Shown: piece by piece, positions 1 to 6,763 of the stretch
How positions within the stretch are numbered: position 1 is the stretch's first letter
How the letters are laid out: the number at the start of each line of letters is the position of its first letter
Assembly (NCBI GenBank): GCA_024743405.1
Contig: JANSWP010000062.1
Coordinates: 1 to 42,957 of the forward strand
Reading direction: 5' to 3'
Length of the DNA: 42,957 bases
DNA from: Bacteroidota bacterium
GTDB lineage: Bacteria > Bacteroidota > Bacteroidia > Chitinophagales > Saprospiraceae
The notes under the pieces: generated by a model
Seen by the model: the letters and a program-made list of their open reading frames with translations, nothing else
Told to the model about the DNA's origin: nothing
Database searches by the model: none
Translations under genes and position numbers: made by a program

Positions 1-828
1 CTTATTATTTTGACAATGATAATGACAACTATGGTGATGCTGGAAACTGGTTAGATACCTGTTTGATGAGTCCGCCAAATGGATATGTTTTAAATGCCCT
101 TGATTGTAATGATAATGATGGTACTTTAAATCCTGATATCGTAGAAATTTGCGATGGTATAGATAATGATTGTAATGGTGAAATCGATGATGGATTGACG
201 GTCTTCACTTATTATTTTGACAATGATAATGACAACTATGGTGATGCTGGAAACTGGTTAGATACCTGTTTGATGAGTCCGCCAAATGGATATGTTTTAA
301 ATGCCCTTGATTGTAATGATAATGATGGCACTTTAAATCCTGACATCGCAGAGGTTTGTGATGGTATAGATAATGATTGTAATGGTGAAATAGATGATGG
401 ATTGACGGTTTTCACTTATTATTTAGATAGTGACAACGACAATTACGGAGACCTGAATGCTCCATTAGACACTTGTCTTGCTTCACCACCAGATGGGTAT
501 GTTTTGAATGCTTTAGATTGTGAAGATGATGATGGTACATTGAATCCTGATATGCCTGAAGTTTGTGATGGCATTGATAATGATTGTAATGGGATGATCG
601 ATGACGACATTCCATATTTCACCTATTTCGCAGACAATGACAACGATTCTTTTGGGGATATGAATAGTACTATTTCAGTATGTTTGGATACACCGCCGAT
701 TGGCTACGTAAGCAATGATCTAGATTGTAATGATTTTGATTCGACAATAAATCCAGATAGTGAAGACTTACCTGATAATGGTATTGATGAAGATTGTTCG
801 GGTACGGATTTATTTGAACGAACAAAAA
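1..828 (+). repeat. Tandem 207-bp coding repeats (4 units)
   Basis: The same start point recurs at 1, 208, 415 and 622, a constant 207-bp period. Units 1 and 2 are identical over roughly their first 120 bp and differ by only a few substitutions afterwards. Units 3 and 4 are progressively more diverged. Confidence 0.9.
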
Positions 829-1058
829 TTTTCCCGAATCCAGTGAATGGGGAAATGACCGTTCATTATGTTATTGAAGGAGAAATGATTATGAAAATCT
901 ATACTTCTGACGGACGTTTTGTAGAGCAAGAAACATTGAGTTTTGAAAATAACGCTGCAACAGTCAATTTGACTCGAATTCCACCAGGCTTATACTTTTT
1001 TGAGTTCTTAGATATGTCTGAGAAAAGGCAATTTGTGGAGCGAGTAGTTTGTCAGTAA
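1..1058 (+). CDS. Secreted MopE-type repeat protein with T9SS sorting domain (3' part)
   Basis: The reading frame is open from base 3, so the gene starts left of the window. What is visible is four consecutive units of exactly 69 residues (207 bp), each with Asp/Asn-rich motifs (DxDNDxxGD, DCNDxDGTLNPD, CDGIDNDCNGxIDD). This matches the putative metal-binding (MopE-like) repeat family, and the acidic loops suggest calcium binding. The last ~75 residues (IFPNPVNGEMTVHY ... GLYFFEF) are a type A C-terminal sorting domain of the type IX secretion system, so the protein is probably exported across the outer membrane and anchored or released. The function of the missing N-terminal part is unknown. 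The first two units are almost identical at the DNA level, suggesting recent duplication. Confidence 0.9.
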   Translation, partial: YYFDNDNDNYGDAGNWLDTCLMSPPNGYVLNALDCNDNDGTLNPDIVEICDGIDNDCNGEIDDGLTVFTYYFDNDNDNYGDAGNWLDTCLMSPPNGYVLNALDCNDNDGTLNPDIAEVCDGIDNDCNGEIDDGLTVFTYYLDSDNDNYGDLNAPLDTCLASPPDGYVLNALDCEDDDGTLNPDMPEVCDGIDNDCNGMIDDDIPYFTYFADNDNDSFGDMNSTISVCLDTPPIGYVSNDLDCNDFDSTINPDSEDLPDNGIDEDCSGTDLFERTKIFPNPVNGEMTVHYVIEGEMIMKIYTSDGRFVEQETLSFENNAATVNLTRIPPGLYFFEFLDMSEKRQFVERVVCQ

Positions 1059-1081
1059 TCTGATATATTTTGAATCAAAGG

Positions 1082-1121
1082 TGAAGCATCTGAAAGCGTT
1101 TAATTGATTTCAGATGCTTCA
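1082..1121. terminator. Bidirectional terminator-like hairpin
   Basis: A perfect 12-bp inverted repeat (TGAAGCATCTGA / TCAGATGCTTCA) with a 16-nt loop lies between the convergent genes ending at 1058 and 1130. There is no strong T-run, so the assignment rests on position and stem. Confidence 0.55.
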
Positions 1122-1129
1122 TCTACGAT

Positions 1130-1615
1130 TTAATGAGGCATTGTCAAACAATCAATTACGGTCTTCAATGCAATAAAAATAGGATCTCGTCCTTCTTTTG
1201 AAAGATTCAGATCTGAGTCATCCTCTTCCTCCATCGTTAAAGAATCTTCCACAAAGGCCAACAAATCTTCTTGTTCCGTGCCTTCAAAAAACACATTTAA
1301 CCGTTCCCTGAAATGTTTTGAAACTACATTGTTTAGTTTTTCCCAGTTATCCTCTTCTTTTTCTGCGATTTGTTTTTGAGTAATCTCAAGATTTATTGAC
1401 TCAACTGCCTCAATTGATTTCCAAATGACTAATGCCAAATACAAAAGATAATCTTTTTCTGAATCCGTCAATACCAAAAAACCTTCGGATGTAAGGTAAG
1501 CAAGGATGGCAGGTTGGTTCTGTTTAAATTCAGCCAAAAGATCTTCAATGTTTCCATCCAAATTCCCAACTGTTTCGGCGACCTCATCAATAACCGATTC
1601 TGAGATAAATTGCAT
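1130..1615 (-). CDS. Conserved-looking hypothetical acidic protein
   Basis: This encodes 161 residues with no signal peptide or membrane segment. It is very acidic and Leu-rich, with predicted helices throughout (for example EAVESINLEITQKQIAEKEE) and an EEEDDSD patch near residue 133. No recognised domain or catalytic motif is visible. The gene stands alone on the minus strand between a convergent secreted-protein gene and a divergent SUMF1-protein gene. It is probably cytoplasmic; its function is unknown. The start is an ATG preceded by an AT-rich leader. Confidence 0.7.
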   Translation of the reverse strand: MQFISESVIDEVAETVGNLDGNIEDLLAEFKQNQPAILAYLTSEGFLVLTDSEKDYLLYLALVIWKSIEAVESINLEITQKQIAEKEEDNWEKLNNVVSKHFRERLNVFFEGTEQEDLLAFVEDSLTMEEEDDSDLNLSKEGRDPIFIALKTVIDCLTMPH

Positions 1616-1776
1616 TTATATTTTTTTATTTCCCACTACAATAATTTCAATGAGATTGATGTAGTGAAATTTTTGTCTATTTAATTAATCTCCTTACTTA
1701 GCCTTCAAATCTTATCATTCACTTAAAAGAATTTCAAAATTACCGCTCTTTTTCAAATTTGTCATTTCTTTGTACC

Positions 1777-2721
1777 ATGATTTGTAATAATAAACAGTTT
1801 ATCCTTTCTCTGTTTTGGCTATTTGGCGGAATTTCAATATTCGCACAACCTATTACAGAGACGATTCCAGGTACAGAAGTCACCTTCCAAATGACTTTAA
1901 TTCCTGCCGGAACCTTTGAAATGAATAGTTCAGAAAGAACCCAATCGATAAAACTGGATGCCTTTTATATTGGGACACATGAGGTTACTTGGGACGAGTT
2001 TTTGATCTTTCAACAACGTGATAATGATAACGACAAATCACACCAAGAAGCATCAGTCTTTAATGTAGACGCAGTCACTCGACCGACACCTATGTATGAA
2101 GATTTTAGCAAAGGAATGGGTAAAAGAGGTGGTTTTCCGGCTGTTAGTATGACTCAGCAAGCGGCTTTAAGATATTGTGAGTGGTTGTATCAAAAAACAG
2201 GTAATTTCTATCGTTTGCCTACCGAAGCGGAGTGGGAGTATGCTTGCCGAGGTGGGACTAAAACAGATTTTCATTTTGGTAATGAGGCAGAAGAATTGGA
2301 GAATTTTGATTGGTATTATGAAAATGGAGACGAGAAATATCATAAAGTCGGAGAGAAAAAGCCGAATGCGTGGGGGCTTTTTGATATGCATGGAAATGTA
2401 TCTGAGTGGACTTTAGACGATTATGTGGAACATTATTTTGGACAATTTGAAGAAAGCGTACTCGTTAACCCATGGGTGCAACCTAAAATGCGGCATTATA
2501 GAACTGTAAAAGGAGGCTCGTATTATACGGATGCCGAAGAGTGTTCTTGTTCTTTTCGGTTAAAATCGAAATCTCGTTGGCAAATGCGAGATCCACAAAT
2601 TCCAAAAAGTTTGTGGTGGAATACAGATTCACCTTTTGTTGGTTTTAGATTGGTGAAACCTACCCAAGAAATGACTTCTGAAGCAATCGAAGCATTTTTT
2701 AAAAAAGCAATTATTGATTAA
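1777..2721 (+). CDS. Exported SUMF1/formylglycine-generating-enzyme-like domain protein
   Basis: The start is taken as the ATG at 1777, giving 314 residues that begin with a clear signal peptide (MICNNKQFILSLFWLFGGIS...AQP); an in-frame TTG at 1759 is less likely. The rest is an FGE-sulfatase/SUMF1 (C-lectin-like) domain with its usual landmarks: IPAGTFEM, FYIGTHEVTWDEF, RLPTEAEWEYACRGG, WGLFDMHGNVSEW, VKGGSYY and FVGFRLVK. Bacteroidota use this fold both for true formylglycine enzymes and for structural gliding/T9SS proteins (GldJ/GldK-like). Here the Cys pair typical of the catalytic site is not obvious (only CSCSF near residue 258), so a structural or binding role is as likely as an enzymatic one. 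It lies 36 bp upstream of a TPR lipoprotein gene, probably in one operon. Confidence 0.85.
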   Translation: MICNNKQFILSLFWLFGGISIFAQPITETIPGTEVTFQMTLIPAGTFEMNSSERTQSIKLDAFYIGTHEVTWDEFLIFQQRDNDNDKSHQEASVFNVDAVTRPTPMYEDFSKGMGKRGGFPAVSMTQQAALRYCEWLYQKTGNFYRLPTEAEWEYACRGGTKTDFHFGNEAEELENFDWYYENGDEKYHKVGEKKPNAWGLFDMHGNVSEWTLDDYVEHYFGQFEESVLVNPWVQPKMRHYRTVKGGSYYTDAEECSCSFRLKSKSRWQMRDPQIPKSLWWNTDSPFVGFRLVKPTQEMTSEAIEAFFKKAIID

Positions 2722-2757
2722 ATCATCGTTCTTAAGCACTCTCAACCATTTTTAGCT

Positions 2758-3786
2758 ATGAAAATTTTAACTCAAATTTTTTACGGTTCTCTTATTGTTA
2801 TGACCCTATTTTGGTCTTGTGATAGTGATCCAGAAACCGTCGATACAGAAATTCCAACCGAAGAGATATCAAGATCCGGAAATGTTGATATAGATGGATT
2901 AACTCAAAAAATTGCGGCAACGCCTGATGATCCTGCCCTCTATGCAGCTAGAGCGGCTTTTTGGTGGCAAAATGAAGGGTTTGATGAAGCCATTACTGAC
3001 TTAGAACAAGCTTTAAGCTTGGATTCTACTAATGTAGAATATTACCACGTTTTATCAGATTTTTATTTGGAATATTACAAATCTCGAAAGGCTTTATTGA
3101 CCATTGAAAAAGCGGCGAATATGTACCCTCGAGGAATTCCAACCTGGCTAAAATTGGCAGAGTTTCAATTGATTTTGAAACAACATGAAAATGCCCTTTT
3201 TTCACTAGAACACATTCGAACCATCGACCCACAAAATGCAGAAATGTTCTTTATGTTCGGAACTGTTTTTAAGGATATGGATAAAATAGACCAAGCCTTA
3301 AATGCCTTCCAATCGGCAGTTGAACAAGAGCCTGACTTGATTGATGCCTGGATTAATTTAGGGCAATTATTTGCTCAAAAGGAAAATAAAATAGCCCTAA
3401 AATATTTCGATAATGCGTTGCGCGTTGATTCAAATAATATTGAAGCGATCAAAGCAAAAGCTTACTATTTGGCAAATGATTTAGATGACTTAACAGAAGC
3501 TGTTCGATTGTATAAAAGGATCAATGTAATTGCGCCTCAATATGAGGAAGGTTATTATGATATTGGCTTGTTATACATGGATATGGATTCTTTAGAATTA
3601 GCTTGGAAGAGCTTTGATCTTGCTATTAAAAATGAACCTACTTTTTTGAATGCTTATTATTTCCGGGGTATTGCTTCTGAGAAAAGAGGGAATGTAGCCG
3701 CCGCCATTTCTGACTTCAAACAAATTTTGAATTTAGACCCAGATTTTGATGCGGCAAAGGATGCTTTAGCTAAATTAGAAGAGTAG
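2758..3786 (+). CDS. TPR-repeat lipoprotein
   Basis: This 342-residue protein has an N-terminal signal peptide ending in a lipobox-like LFWSC (Cys21) followed by acidic residues, which suggests lipid attachment and surface or outer-membrane placement. From about residue 50 to the end it consists of around eight tetratricopeptide repeats (for example PALYAARAAFWWQNEGFDEA and NAYYFRGIASEKRGNVAAAI). TPRs are protein-interaction scaffolds, so no enzymatic role is expected. The gene follows the SUMF1-domain gene closely, and the two products may act together in the envelope. The partner is unknown. Confidence 0.85.
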   Translation: MKILTQIFYGSLIVMTLFWSCDSDPETVDTEIPTEEISRSGNVDIDGLTQKIAATPDDPALYAARAAFWWQNEGFDEAITDLEQALSLDSTNVEYYHVLSDFYLEYYKSRKALLTIEKAANMYPRGIPTWLKLAEFQLILKQHENALFSLEHIRTIDPQNAEMFFMFGTVFKDMDKIDQALNAFQSAVEQEPDLIDAWINLGQLFAQKENKIALKYFDNALRVDSNNIEAIKAKAYYLANDLDDLTEAVRLYKRINVIAPQYEEGYYDIGLLYMDMDSLELAWKSFDLAIKNEPTFLNAYYFRGIASEKRGNVAAAISDFKQILNLDPDFDAAKDALAKLEE

Positions 3787-3802
3787 CGAAACTAATAAAA
3801 TA

Positions 3803-3835
3803 AGATGTCCCAGATTTCAACAATTTGGGACATCT
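3803..3835. terminator. Bidirectional terminator hairpin
   Basis: A 14-bp stem (AGATGTCCCAGATT / AATTTGGGACATCT, one G-T pair) with a 5-nt loop sits between the convergent TPR and membrane-protein genes. Confidence 0.7.
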
Positions 3836-3862
3836 CATCCTCTGTATACAGTCGTAAATTTC

Positions 3863-4480
3863 TTACCTCAAATCTTCCAATCTTCGAATATTATTTCGCA
3901 GTCTATCCATCAATTCACCATAAGCGGCTTTGTTCATTTTGGAGGTTGCCCACCACATCAAAGGGACTAGAATAACGATTAAAGTTAGTGCTCTCATCAA
4001 AAAAGTAGAATCTTGAAGGGCGTACTCTATCGTGCCTCCTCTCATGACTTTTGATAAAAGCATGCCTCCGATGATGGCGATAGGAAAAAATATCACTCCA
4101 AAAACTCTTTCTACATTCAAAGCACGGCGCATTAATTGGTCATTCGTTTTCATTAAATCGAGCGTGGGCTGTGAGAAATCCACGTCTGTACTCATTTGGC
4201 GATATTGACTCCACATACCCACAAAACCGAGTAAATAAGCTCCAAAAAAGATACTTAGTAATAAGACTAACTCCGAATTTTGAAGATTGAAAAGGATGAA
4301 AACACCGAATCCTATTAGAAAAAAAAGTGTCCAATTCATTTTAGCTTTCAAACGTTTTCTTAATGTAGAGATAGTCGAGTTAGACTCTTGATAAATTGCG
4401 TTCATGATATCTTCTTTTTTTATAGATGATTGAATAAATTTTTCTTCCTGAAGCTTTTGCCATTCCTTACGTAAGTCCAT
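3863..4480 (-). CDS. Membrane protein cotranscribed with ECF sigma factor
   Basis: This encodes 205 residues. A charged cytoplasmic N-terminus (~50 residues, MDLRKEWQKLQEEKF...) is followed by two pairs of hydrophobic segments (about 49-65/72-90 and 127-148/158-178). Its start overlaps the end of the ECF sigma gene by 14 bp, so the two are translationally coupled. Genes in this position often encode membrane anti-sigma factors or accessory proteins. However, no zinc anti-sigma motif (HxxxCxxC) or FecR domain is visible, so regulation of the sigma factor by this protein is only an inference from position. No family assignment can be made with confidence. Confidence 0.8.
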   Translation of the reverse strand: MDLRKEWQKLQEEKFIQSSIKKEDIMNAIYQESNSTISTLRKRLKAKMNWTLFFLIGFGVFILFNLQNSELVLLLSIFFGAYLLGFVGMWSQYRQMSTDVDFSQPTLDLMKTNDQLMRRALNVERVFGVIFFPIAIIGGMLLSKVMRGGTIEYALQDSTFLMRALTLIVILVPLMWWATSKMNKAAYGELMDRLRNNIRRLEDLR

Positions 4481-4964
4481 ATTTTTCTTTTTTTAGATCA
4501 TTCACAATTTGAGTTTTTAACCGGTGAATTTTGACATTAATGTGGTTGACTGTTAAACCCGTGATTTCTGCAATCTCTTTGTTTTTATAGCCTTCCAAAT
4601 ATAAAGTCATAATCATTCGGTCGGTCTCATTCAACTGCCGAATGAGGTAATACAAGACGTCTGATGTCTCCTGTTTGTCTTGATGGTTGGATGGTGTGTT
4701 TGTATAGTTGTTTGGCAATTCATCGTATTTTTTCAATTTACGGCTGAATGTCAATACAGTATTCAAACAAACCTTATACAACCAAGTCGAAAAGCTCGAA
4801 TCCCCTCGGAATTTTTGAAAAGACTTCCAAGCTTGTAATAGAATTTCTTGATATACATCGCGTCTATCTTCTGCTGAATCCACGTATAATTGAATCACTT
4901 TGTGGATGATTCCCGCATGTTTTTCAATCTGTTCTATAAAAGCTTGTTCTGAAGTATTTGGCAT
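4467..4964 (-). CDS. ECF-type RNA polymerase sigma factor
   Basis: At 165 residues this has the normal ECF size. Region 2 is seen in RRDVYQEILLQAWKSFQKF and FSTWLYKVCLNTVLTFSRK (DNA melting and -10 recognition). Region 4 is seen near the C-terminus as a helix-turn-helix (MIMTLYLEGYKNKEIAEITG...VNHINVKIHRLK) for -35 recognition. There is no region 1.1 or 3. It directs core RNA polymerase to a specialised promoter set. The gene is followed, with overlap, by a membrane protein gene and preceded by an ECF-like promoter, suggesting autoregulation. The inducing signal cannot be read from the sequence. Confidence 0.93.
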   Translation of the reverse strand: MPNTSEQAFIEQIEKHAGIIHKVIQLYVDSAEDRRDVYQEILLQAWKSFQKFRGDSSFSTWLYKVCLNTVLTFSRKLKKYDELPNNYTNTPSNHQDKQETSDVLYYLIRQLNETDRMIMTLYLEGYKNKEIAEITGLTVNHINVKIHRLKTQIVNDLKKEKYGLT

Positions 4965-4992
4965 TTTTTGATAATTCTCAATTTTAAGATCA

Positions 4993-5014
4993 GACAGTTA
5001 GTATCGGAAAGGTT
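4993..5014 (-). promoter_or_regulatory. Putative autoregulatory ECF promoter
   Basis: Read on the minus strand, AACCTTTCC is followed by GTCTGA with exactly 16 nt between AAC and GTC. This is the classic ECF -35/-10 arrangement, ending about 29 bp upstream of the sigma factor's ATG. Confidence 0.5.
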
Positions 5015-5099
5015 GAAAAAATTACAAGAGGGAAGAATTATTTTTATTTTTTTTCATAAGTTCATGTTAAGGTTTTGATTATCAGTGGTTTGTGCGATT

Positions 5100-5400
5100 T
5101 TTTATCTACAACAGTTTTTAAGTGGAAATCTACGGTTGACAAGCACCCTCCAAAAGAATATTTTGTTGCCGGAGGCAACGGAATATTTCACAAGAGAAAC
5201 CACGGTTTAGTCTATGAAGTTTTTTATGTCCAATCACTTACAACTACTTTTAGACTAAAGATGTATAGGAACACGCCTAACTTGGCGGGCTGCCGTTTGT
5301 TTACGCGGAGCGATTTAAACAAACTAGACTTTTTTGCTTCTTGCTAGCGCCTTTTTGCCTCTGGGCAAAAGCGTACGCAAATGCAAAAAAGAAGAAGCTT
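5100..5400. repeat. Intergenic patch of nested hairpins (4965-5471 has no convincing gene)
   Basis: The 507-bp gap holds a series of inverted repeats: 5157-5170/5174-5187 (14 bp including two G-T pairs, loop GGA), 5206-5213/5252-5259, 5274-5277/5284-5287, GTTTGTTTA 5295-5303 / TAAACAAAC 5316-5324, and TTTTTGCC/GGCAAAA around 5352-5370. It looks richer in G+C than its surroundings. A 90-codon open frame across it (5075-5347) resembles no protein known to me and follows the hairpins, so it is not called a gene. Confidence 0.5.
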
Positions 5401-5471
5401 TTGGGATAAGATTAAACATTTAAAAACATTCCCATTTTATTTAAAATCTAAAAGTAGTATTACTTAAAAGC

Positions 5472-5945
5472 TTATTTTGACAATCTAACTTCTTCCTGGT
5501 CTTCATATTCGACAGGTACACTCACTTCGATATTTCCTAAGCCTACTTTCAAGTGACCTAGAAGTTTGTATTCAATCTTTTTCTTTTTGAAAATATCGCC
5601 TAACGTAGGTTTTGCATCTTTGAATACTTCTTTTAATGGAACTTTGAAATCTAAAGGCAGCTTGAATTCTGAATTACCTTTCATTTCGGCTGAGACATCT
5701 TGATTGATGTGTGTCACTTTTTTACCGTTAATGAATACATCAAAATCCATCTCAGTCACATTGGCGCCGATTAAATTAGGATTGAAAAAGACCGCTTCGC
5801 CATTTAGAGTAACCGAAAGTCCATCTTTAAATGAAACGGATTTCAAGCTGACATTTTCCATTTTTCTAAATTCTGGATAGTCTGGTGCACTGCATGAAAA
5901 CAGTTGAAGTGTGAATAAAAGTAAGAGTAGGTTTATTAGTTTCAT
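5472..5945 (-). CDS. LEA type 2 (WHy-domain)-like lipoprotein
   Basis: This 157-residue protein has a short signal peptide and lipobox (LFSC, Cys18). The mature part has the look of the LEA-14/WHy family: an immunoglobulin-like beta domain with SLKSVSFKDGLSVTLNGEAVFFNPN, then a strand pattern FDVFINGKKV, and LDFKVPLKEVFKDA. These domains occur widely in Bacteroidota as small envelope lipoproteins, possibly stress-protective; the exact role is unknown. It is transcribed alone from a promoter at 5974-5981. Confidence 0.8.
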   Translation of the reverse strand: MKLINLLLLLFTLQLFSCSAPDYPEFRKMENVSLKSVSFKDGLSVTLNGEAVFFNPNLIGANVTEMDFDVFINGKKVTHINQDVSAEMKGNSEFKLPLDFKVPLKEVFKDAKPTLGDIFKKKKIEYKLLGHLKVGLGNIEVSVPVEYEDQEEVRLSK

Positions 5946-5973
5946 ATTCTTATTTGGCTTAAAAATGAAGCGA

Positions 5974-5981
5974 CAAATGTA
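5974..5981 (-). promoter_or_regulatory. Bacteroidota -7 element TAcaTTTG
   Basis: TACATTTG on the minus strand matches the TAnnTTTG consensus about 30 bp upstream of the LEA-like lipoprotein ATG. No clear TTTG -33 box is seen. Confidence 0.5.
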
Positions 5982-6064
5982 GTTATAAGAGGATTAAACA
6001 GACCTCTTTAAATAGGATTATGTTTTAAATCACTCATTGAACTTTTTATCTACTTTTTTCTGTT

Positions 6065-6235
6065 TAAGTAATTGCTTGGACAGAAATAAGTTCCATATTT
6101 GACGAAAATTATTTTTTTGCCAGACGAGGCAAAAAGCACAGGCATATCCATAAATATGGCGAGTATTTTTAACGAAATATGGTAAAAAAATAGTCCGTCA
6201 TAATATGTGTGAGTTATTTCTGTCCAAGCACTTAA
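6065..6235. mobile_element. MITE-like palindromic element, family A copy 1
   Basis: This ~171-bp element is bounded by inverted repeats built on AAGTGCTTGGACAGAAATAA (the left copy carries a small AATT insertion). Inside are TTTTTGCC/GGCAAAAA (6114-6121/6128-6135), a CCATATTT...AAATATGG pair and the core GCGAGTATTTTTAACG. It contains no ORF. A near-identical copy lies at 33161-33330. It fills most of the 403-bp gap before arfB. Confidence 0.85.
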
Positions 6236-6348
6236 CGGCGAAAGAATAACTTACTCATTTGGACGGAATCTTTTGCCCTCATTTTCCTTTTAAAATCAGT
6301 CATAGTATCAACAATAATAAACTAAATTGTCCAAAATCTAACTAGAAA

Positions 6349-6762
6349 ATGAATATCGAGAAACTTCAAAAAGAAGTAAAATATAGAACCGCCCGAAGTG
6401 GAGGGAGCGGTGGTCAGCACGTTAATAAAGTAGAAACTAAGGTGGAACTCTTGTTTGATGTGGCGAATTCTGAGGTTTTAAATGAGAAACAAAAAGCTTT
6501 GATCCTAAAGGGGTTAGCAAAGCGAATCAATAAAGATGGGATTCTTTCTGTGGTCAGTCAGGAAAAACGAACCCAAATATTGAATCGGACTCAAGTATGG
6601 AAAAGATTTGCCAAATTGATAGAGAAGGCGTTGATTCCACCCAAAAAAAGAAAATACAAACCGATTGTTCCGAATCCGAAAGTGCGGCTAGAAAAAAAGC
6701 GCCGAAATGCAGAAAAGAAAGCTGGGCGAAAGAAAGGTTTGAAGAATCTGATAAAAGAATAA
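6349..6762 (+). CDS. arfB: Alternative ribosome-rescue factor ArfB (peptidyl-tRNA hydrolase)
   Basis: The 137 residues match the ArfB/YaeJ length. The GGQ motif (residues 21-23, in GGSGGQHVNKVETKVEL) hydrolyses peptidyl-tRNA in the ribosomal P site. The basic C-terminal tail (KKRKYKPIVPNPKVRLEKKRR..., about residues 103-137) inserts into the empty mRNA channel of stalled ribosomes. The protein lacks the codon-recognition domains of RF1/RF2, as expected for ArfB. It is a single gene, convergent with the next one, whose stop lies 1 bp beyond its own. Confidence 0.93.
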   Translation: MNIEKLQKEVKYRTARSGGSGGQHVNKVETKVELLFDVANSEVLNEKQKALILKGLAKRINKDGILSVVSQEKRTQILNRTQVWKRFAKLIEKALIPPKKRKYKPIVPNPKVRLEKKRRNAEKKAGRKKGLKNLIKE

Positions 6763-6763
6763 A

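Noticed and set aside
1777-3786. Gliding motility locus (GldJ/GldK type)
   Set aside because: The SUMF1 fold alone is not specific, the protein is short and no other gld or por gene is adjacent.
5075-5347. 90-codon plus-strand frame
   Set aside because: It runs through a cluster of inverted repeats, starts with a rare start codon and shows no recognisable domain; more likely non-coding.
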